Source: Lachnospiraceae bacterium
GTDB taxonomy: Bacteria > Bacillota > Clostridia > Lachnospirales > Lachnospiraceae
Assembly: GCA_900770325.1 (NCBI GenBank)
Contig: CAAGKE010000094.1
Location: forward strand, 1-8,750
Length of the DNA: 8,750 nt
Direction: 5' to 3'
The notes under the pieces are model-generated. The model saw only the letters and a list, made by a program, of their open reading frames with translations. It was not told where the DNA came from and did no database searches. Each line of letters begins with the position of its first letter. Positions within the stretch are counted from its first letter, which is position 1. Of the stretch, positions 6,454-8,750 are shown in pieces. The translations under genes were made by a program, and so were the position numbers.

Positions 6454-6467
6454 TGCGGTTTCTTTTT
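6430..6467 (-). terminator. Terminator between regulator and PTS operon
   Basis: Minus-strand arms AAAAAGAAACCGCATT (6467-6452) and AACGCGGTTCTTTTT (6444-6430) pair with one bulged A and one A-C mismatch around a 7-base loop, ending in a T-run. An A-run on the other side makes it able to work in both directions. It should end the regulator transcript 54 to 91 bases after its stop codon. A BglG-type antitermination role is unlikely because the neighbouring regulator has DNA-binding, not RNA-binding, domains. Confidence 0.8.
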
Positions 6468-6510
6468 GACATGCTAATGCACTTGCACGGTTTGCACTAA
6501 ACTTAGTGCA
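6444..6510. promoter_or_regulatory. Array of five TGCAC boxes (probable operator)
   Basis: TGCAC occurs at 6444-6448, 6478-6482, 6484-6488 and 6493-6497, and as its complement GTGCA at 6506-6510. The last two are the halves of a perfect 8+2+8 inverted repeat, TGCACTAAACTTAGTGCA (6493-6510). The flanks agree further: TTGCACTT, ATGCACTT, TTGCACGG, TTGCACTA. By chance one would expect about 0.25 such 5-mers on either strand in this 125-base gap. Four of the five lie about 60 to 90 bases upstream of the predicted start of the PTS operon, a fitting place for an activator. The likely binder is the adjacent PRD regulator; this is inference. Confidence 0.6.
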
Positions 6511-6520
6511 TAAAATTGAC

Positions 6521-8494
6521 CTATATGTTTTTCCTGACAATATCGGCCAGCGTTGTAAGTGTTCCATTGTTTACAATCTCTGTTACAGCCTTCATATCTG
6601 TCGCCAGAGAATGCGTGACACATTCCATAAACTTCAAAGCTTTGCGGTCCTCGTTGAAATTCACAGCAATAAAAACGACATACTGAATATCTTTGCGAAC
6701 CCAGATGCCCTCTCTGCTCAAGGCATAGATTTCAAAAATATTTTTACCCGTATTGTCTGTATTGACAATCAAGAAGGCCATATGATTCCAGACACAGATA
6801 TCGTCACATGCAAGCAGTGACAGACGCAGGCTCTCAATTTTCTCCGTCGATTTCGCATGACGATAACTGAGCATAGAAATCATTATTTCTCTTCCAGGGT
6901 AAGCAAAATCACGAATCACAAAGTCACCGGAAAAATTCAATTTTCGAAGAATATTATCCAATTGATAGGATCCAAGGATCACCTTCTCATAGATTTCTTC
7001 CATCTGGACATTGGTTGGAATACAGTCAACAGAAATAAACGGAAGATCATAGCGATATGTAAAGCCACGGTAACTGAGGATCATATAATCATAATCGTTT
7101 TGGTTTAAGCCACGAACTTCATAGAATCCAATCGGAGTCAGTGACGCAAACGCATCCGCCCCAAAATCCTCATTCAGCTTGTCCACAATAACATCGCAGG
7201 CCTGAATTCCTGCCTTGCTGGCAACCAGAATTTTTGGCTTTCTATAATCAAATTTCACGCGGGCAAGACCAGAATATAGACGGATGGCAAGATGAAGAAT
7301 GTCCGAACTTCCACACTTCACATTTTCCGTTTTTCCAAGATATTCGCAGCTGGACCTTGCCAGGGCCACGCACATCGGAGTTGCAGAGATATCATTATTT
7401 TCAACATCTCTTCCGATTTTCTGATAACCAATATTCTCGAAAAGAGAAAGAACATAAAGAGACGTCAGGGAAGAAGGTAAATAACCCGTGCTAGGAAAAC
7501 AATCCTCCAAGGAGACACACCAATACCGATTCATCCCCTCAAAAACTCTGGAGGCCATTCTCCCCAGTGATGCTGCAGCGCCTGGAAGCTCATCCATCGC
7601 GCAGTGTCCTTCATACGGGTCTTCAAAGATCAATATAAGCAGTTCAAGCCCCATAATCTCCAGTTCGGTCAACGGAATGCCCGGAATCAGTTCTATTTCT
7701 GCGCGAAGAATATCTTCTGCAATTTTGTATTCACTCAGCTGTTTAAGAATACCCTGATACGAGCATGGCAGATCGAGCTGAAATCCTGCCTGGTACCGAT
7801 TCTTCATCAGACTTAGATACCTTACGATGCGATGCGTATTAAAGTCATAGATTGTTCTTCCGGAATTGCGCAGGATGGCAAGCATCGTATGCCGAATATC
7901 GGTCAATTTTGCAGGATCCGTCTCAAAGAACTCAAGATATTTATCACTTTTCAGGTAAGTAAAAGTAGATGTGTTGTGATAAATCAGCAGTTCGAGCATG
8001 CAATAGCGGCGATTGATTTCCGCCCCTTCAACTCGTATTCCCTTACCAGGTTTAGAAACAACTCGCAGATGGAAGTGATTCAGAAGACGGCGAGCGGATT
8101 GAATACTGTTCTTAATGGTAGAGCGGGACAGATACATTTCTGCCGCAACATCATCGAGTTTAACCCAGCCAGGCTCAGTCAGCAGGCGTCGTGCAATGTC
8201 ATTATCCCGGTTCTCATATTCATGAGAATAATATGTTTCGCTGAAAAGCCTCTGTATCTCAGCAAGCTGTTCCTGAAACTGCGGAATGTTGACAGCCTCC
8301 ACCCTGTATCCCTGTCCACGGACCGCAATTAAACGTGCGCCCGCCGCTGCGCAAAAGTTCTTCAGATCGGGGATATCATTTTTGATTGTCCGGACACTGA
8401 CGCCTATGAAGCGTGCCAGTTCTTCAGCCATAGCGTAACCTTTTATCTCGCCAAGATAGCTGAAAATTCTCATGATTCGTTCACGATTGCTCAT
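6521..8494 (-). CDS. PRD-domain transcriptional regulator (LicR/MtlR type)
   Basis: A 657-residue sugar-operon regulator. Domains in order: HTH_11-type DNA-binding region (about 1-62; EELARFIGVSVRTIKNDI), a second Mga-like helix-turn-helix (about 95-155; DDVAAEMYLSRSTIKNSI), two PRD regions (about 190-295 and 300-412), an EIIB-like domain (about 418-505; KILVASKAGIQAC) and an EIIA-like domain (about 515-657). Such proteins activate PTS operons and are tuned by phosphorylation on PRD, EIIB and EIIA residues. Here PRD1 keeps one candidate His (His221), but other expected PRD His positions seem filled by other residues, the EIIB Cys position appears to be Ser425, and the EIIA-like domain keeps His571 without the usual Pro before it. 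The ATG at 8494 gives a full HTH, but no Shine-Dalgarno lies at the usual distance; GGAGG is 30 bases upstream. It is transcribed towards the PTS operon and separated from it by a terminator. It is not a BglG-type RNA antiterminator, as the RNA-binding CAT domain is absent. Confidence 0.9.
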   Translation of the reverse strand: MSNRERIMRIFSYLGEIKGYAMAEELARFIGVSVRTIKNDIPDLKNFCAAAGARLIAVRGQGYRVEAVNIPQFQEQLAEIQRLFSETYYSHEYENRDNDIARRLLTEPGWVKLDDVAAEMYLSRSTIKNSIQSARRLLNHFHLRVVSKPGKGIRVEGAEINRRYCMLELLIYHNTSTFTYLKSDKYLEFFETDPAKLTDIRHTMLAILRNSGRTIYDFNTHRIVRYLSLMKNRYQAGFQLDLPCSYQGILKQLSEYKIAEDILRAEIELIPGIPLTELEIMGLELLILIFEDPYEGHCAMDELPGAAASLGRMASRVFEGMNRYWCVSLEDCFPSTGYLPSSLTSLYVLSLFENIGYQKIGRDVENNDISATPMCVALARSSCEYLGKTENVKCGSSDILHLAIRLYSGLARVKFDYRKPKILVASKAGIQACDVIVDKLNEDFGADAFASLTPIGFYEVRGLNQNDYDYMILSYRGFTYRYDLPFISVDCIPTNVQMEEIYEKVILGSYQLDNILRKLNFSGDFVIRDFAYPGREIMISMLSYRHAKSTEKIESLRLSLLACDDICVWNHMAFLIVNTDNTGKNIFEIYALSREGIWVRKDIQYVVFIAVNFNEDRKALKFMECVTHSLATDMKAVTEIVNNGTLTTLADIVRKNI

Positions 8495-8510
8495 ATATTG
8501 TTTATCGGCT

Positions 8511-8534
8511 GTGCAACAAATAAGCCTCCGTGCA
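8511..8534 (-). promoter_or_regulatory. Two TGCAC boxes in the regulator's 5' region
   Basis: On the minus strand TTGCAC (8511-8516) and ATGCACGG (8528-8535, core 8530-8534) repeat the box seen upstream of the PTS operon, in direct orientation and 19 bases apart. ATGCACGG matches 7 of 8 positions of TTGCACGG at 6483-6490. One box overlaps the -10 region and the other lies in the 5' leader, positions that would suit repression of the gene by its own product. Confidence 0.35.
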
Positions 8535-8542
8535 TTCTATCA
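8534..8542 (-). promoter_or_regulatory. Candidate extended -10 promoter of the regulator
   Basis: The minus strand reads TGATAGAAT: an extended TG one base before TAGAAT (8534-8539, 5 of 6 to TATAAT). No good -35 box stands 17 bases upstream, as is common for extended -10 promoters. The start would be near 8527, giving a leader of about 33 bases. An alternative -35, TTTACA, lies in the inverted repeat upstream but has no well-spaced -10 partner. Confidence 0.4.
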
Positions 8543-8560
8543 CGCCTATATGTATATGCG

Positions 8561-8576
8561 ACTCGTGTAAACGAGT
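8561..8576. repeat. Inverted repeat upstream of the regulator promoter
   Basis: ACTCGT and ACGAGT form a perfect 6-bp inverted repeat around GTAA, just upstream of the -35 region of the regulator. The left half contains TGTAAACG, which matches half of the CcpA catabolite-responsive element, but the other half does not fit that consensus. It may be an operator for another factor or part of a weak cre site. Confidence 0.35.
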
Positions 8577-8580
8577 AGAA

Positions 8581-8612
8581 CAAAAAAGAAGCCCGATTTC
8601 TCAGGCCTCTTC
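8581..8612 (-). terminator. Intrinsic terminator of typA
   Basis: On the minus strand GCCTGA (8606-8601) pairs with TCGGGC (8596-8591) around a GAAA tetraloop and is followed by TTCTTTTTTG. The stem can extend outward because the GAAGAG just before it pairs with the T-rich tail. The typA stop codon is inside the stem, so the coding region and terminator overlap and no 3' untranslated region is needed. Confidence 0.85.
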
Positions 8613-8750
8613 CTCTTCCTTGGACAGCTTGCCAAGCGCACGCGCATGACGACGGCGATCAATCTCCGTCAGATACCGCTTGCGTACACGGATATCCGTC
8701 GGCGTAATCTCAACCAGCTCATCATCATTGATGAACTCAATCGCAGACTC
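8601..8750 (-). CDS. typA: GTP-binding protein TypA/BipA, C-terminal end (partial)
   Basis: The last 49 codons and stop of a gene entering from the right edge. The translation reads ESAIEFINDDELVEITP followed by TDIRVRKRYLTEIDRRRHAR and an acidic end KEEEEA. This matches the characteristic C-terminus of TypA/BipA (IEFINDDELVEITP..IRLRK..L), a ribosome-associated translational GTPase important under stress and in ribosome assembly. The C-terminal domain seen here contributes to ribosome binding; the GTPase domain is outside the window. It is an ordinary housekeeping gene with its own terminator and is unlinked in function to the sugar operon. Confidence 0.9.
   Translation of the reverse strand, partial: ESAIEFINDDELVEITPTDIRVRKRYLTEIDRRRHARALGKLSKEEEEA

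Noticed and set aside
6430..6510. BglG-type antitermination site (RAT plus terminator) before the PTS operon
   Set aside because: The palindrome does not overlap the terminator, its sequence does not resemble known RAT sites, and the regulator has DNA-binding domains instead of a CAT RNA-binding domain.
6478..6510. Sigma-54 promoter (TGGCAC-N5-TTGCA)
   Set aside because: The TTGCAC words look similar, but the spacing is wrong, they lie on the plus strand, and the regulator lacks the AAA+ domain of LevR-type activators.
7832..8332. 166-codon plus-strand frame inside the regulator gene
   Set aside because: Antisense shadow of a gene with clear helix-turn-helix domains; the composition does not look like a real protein.
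8561..8576. Catabolite-responsive element for CcpA
   Set aside because: Only one half (TGTAAACG) fits; the other half misses key bases. Kept as an inverted repeat of unknown role.
1..8750. CRISPR arrays, insertion sequences, tRNA and rRNA genes
   Set aside because: Looked for on both strands; no regularly spaced direct repeats, transposase motifs or tRNA-like cloverleaf seen.

Overview
This window looks like a chromosomal segment of a member of the Bacillota. The reasons are AGGAGG-type ribosome binding sites, compact operons ending in hairpin/T-run terminators, a mannose-class (EIIA-EIIB-EIIC-EIID) phosphotransferase system and a multi-domain PRD regulator. The base composition is moderate, not strongly AT-rich. 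An intestinal Erysipelotrichia-like or related lineage would fit, but that is inference; no marker gene here fixes the genus. All recognisable genes lie on the minus strand, so transcription runs from high to low coordinates.

Layout in the direction of transcription. Positions 8750-8601 hold the last 49 codons of the ribosome-associated GTPase gene typA, with a terminator whose stem includes the stop codon. A 106-base gap then carries a 16-base inverted repeat and a candidate extended -10 promoter. Positions 8494-6521 encode a 657-residue LicR/MtlR-type regulator (two helix-turn-helix domains, PRDs, EIIB-like and EIIA-like domains). The gap 6520-6396 holds an array of five TGCAC boxes (two of them forming a perfect palindrome), a terminator and a candidate promoter. 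A tight operon follows: EIIA (6395-5970), EIIB (5946-5455), EIIC (5431-4622), EIID (4622-3798), a NagA-type N-acetyl-hexosamine-6-phosphate deacetylase (3784-2570) and a YdjC/ChbG-type deacetylase (2573-1779). A 14-bp perfect hairpin separates the last of these from a MATE-family exporter gene (1749-370). Positions 1-369 hold no convincing gene; they carry a hairpin after the MATE gene, a good minus-strand promoter near 262-290, and a structured stretch that may be the leader of a gene beyond the left edge.

How the genes may work together: the PTS imports and 6-phosphorylates a sugar, most probably an N-acetylated amino sugar or a small oligosaccharide containing one. NagA removes an acetyl group, and the YdjC protein may remove a second or act on a di- or oligosaccharide phosphate. 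The regulator, probably sensing PTS phosphorylation, would switch the operon on through the TGCAC boxes. No glycosidase and no sugar-phosphate deaminase/isomerase is in the window, so the pathway is incomplete here and the substrate is open.

The points most worth a second look are: the TGCAC box array and its partial recurrence at the regulator's own promoter; the apparent loss of most phosphorylation sites in the regulator; the altered metal-site motifs of the YdjC protein; the hairpin between ydjC and MATE; and the unexplained leftmost 260 bases. I see no mobile element, CRISPR array, tRNA or rRNA.
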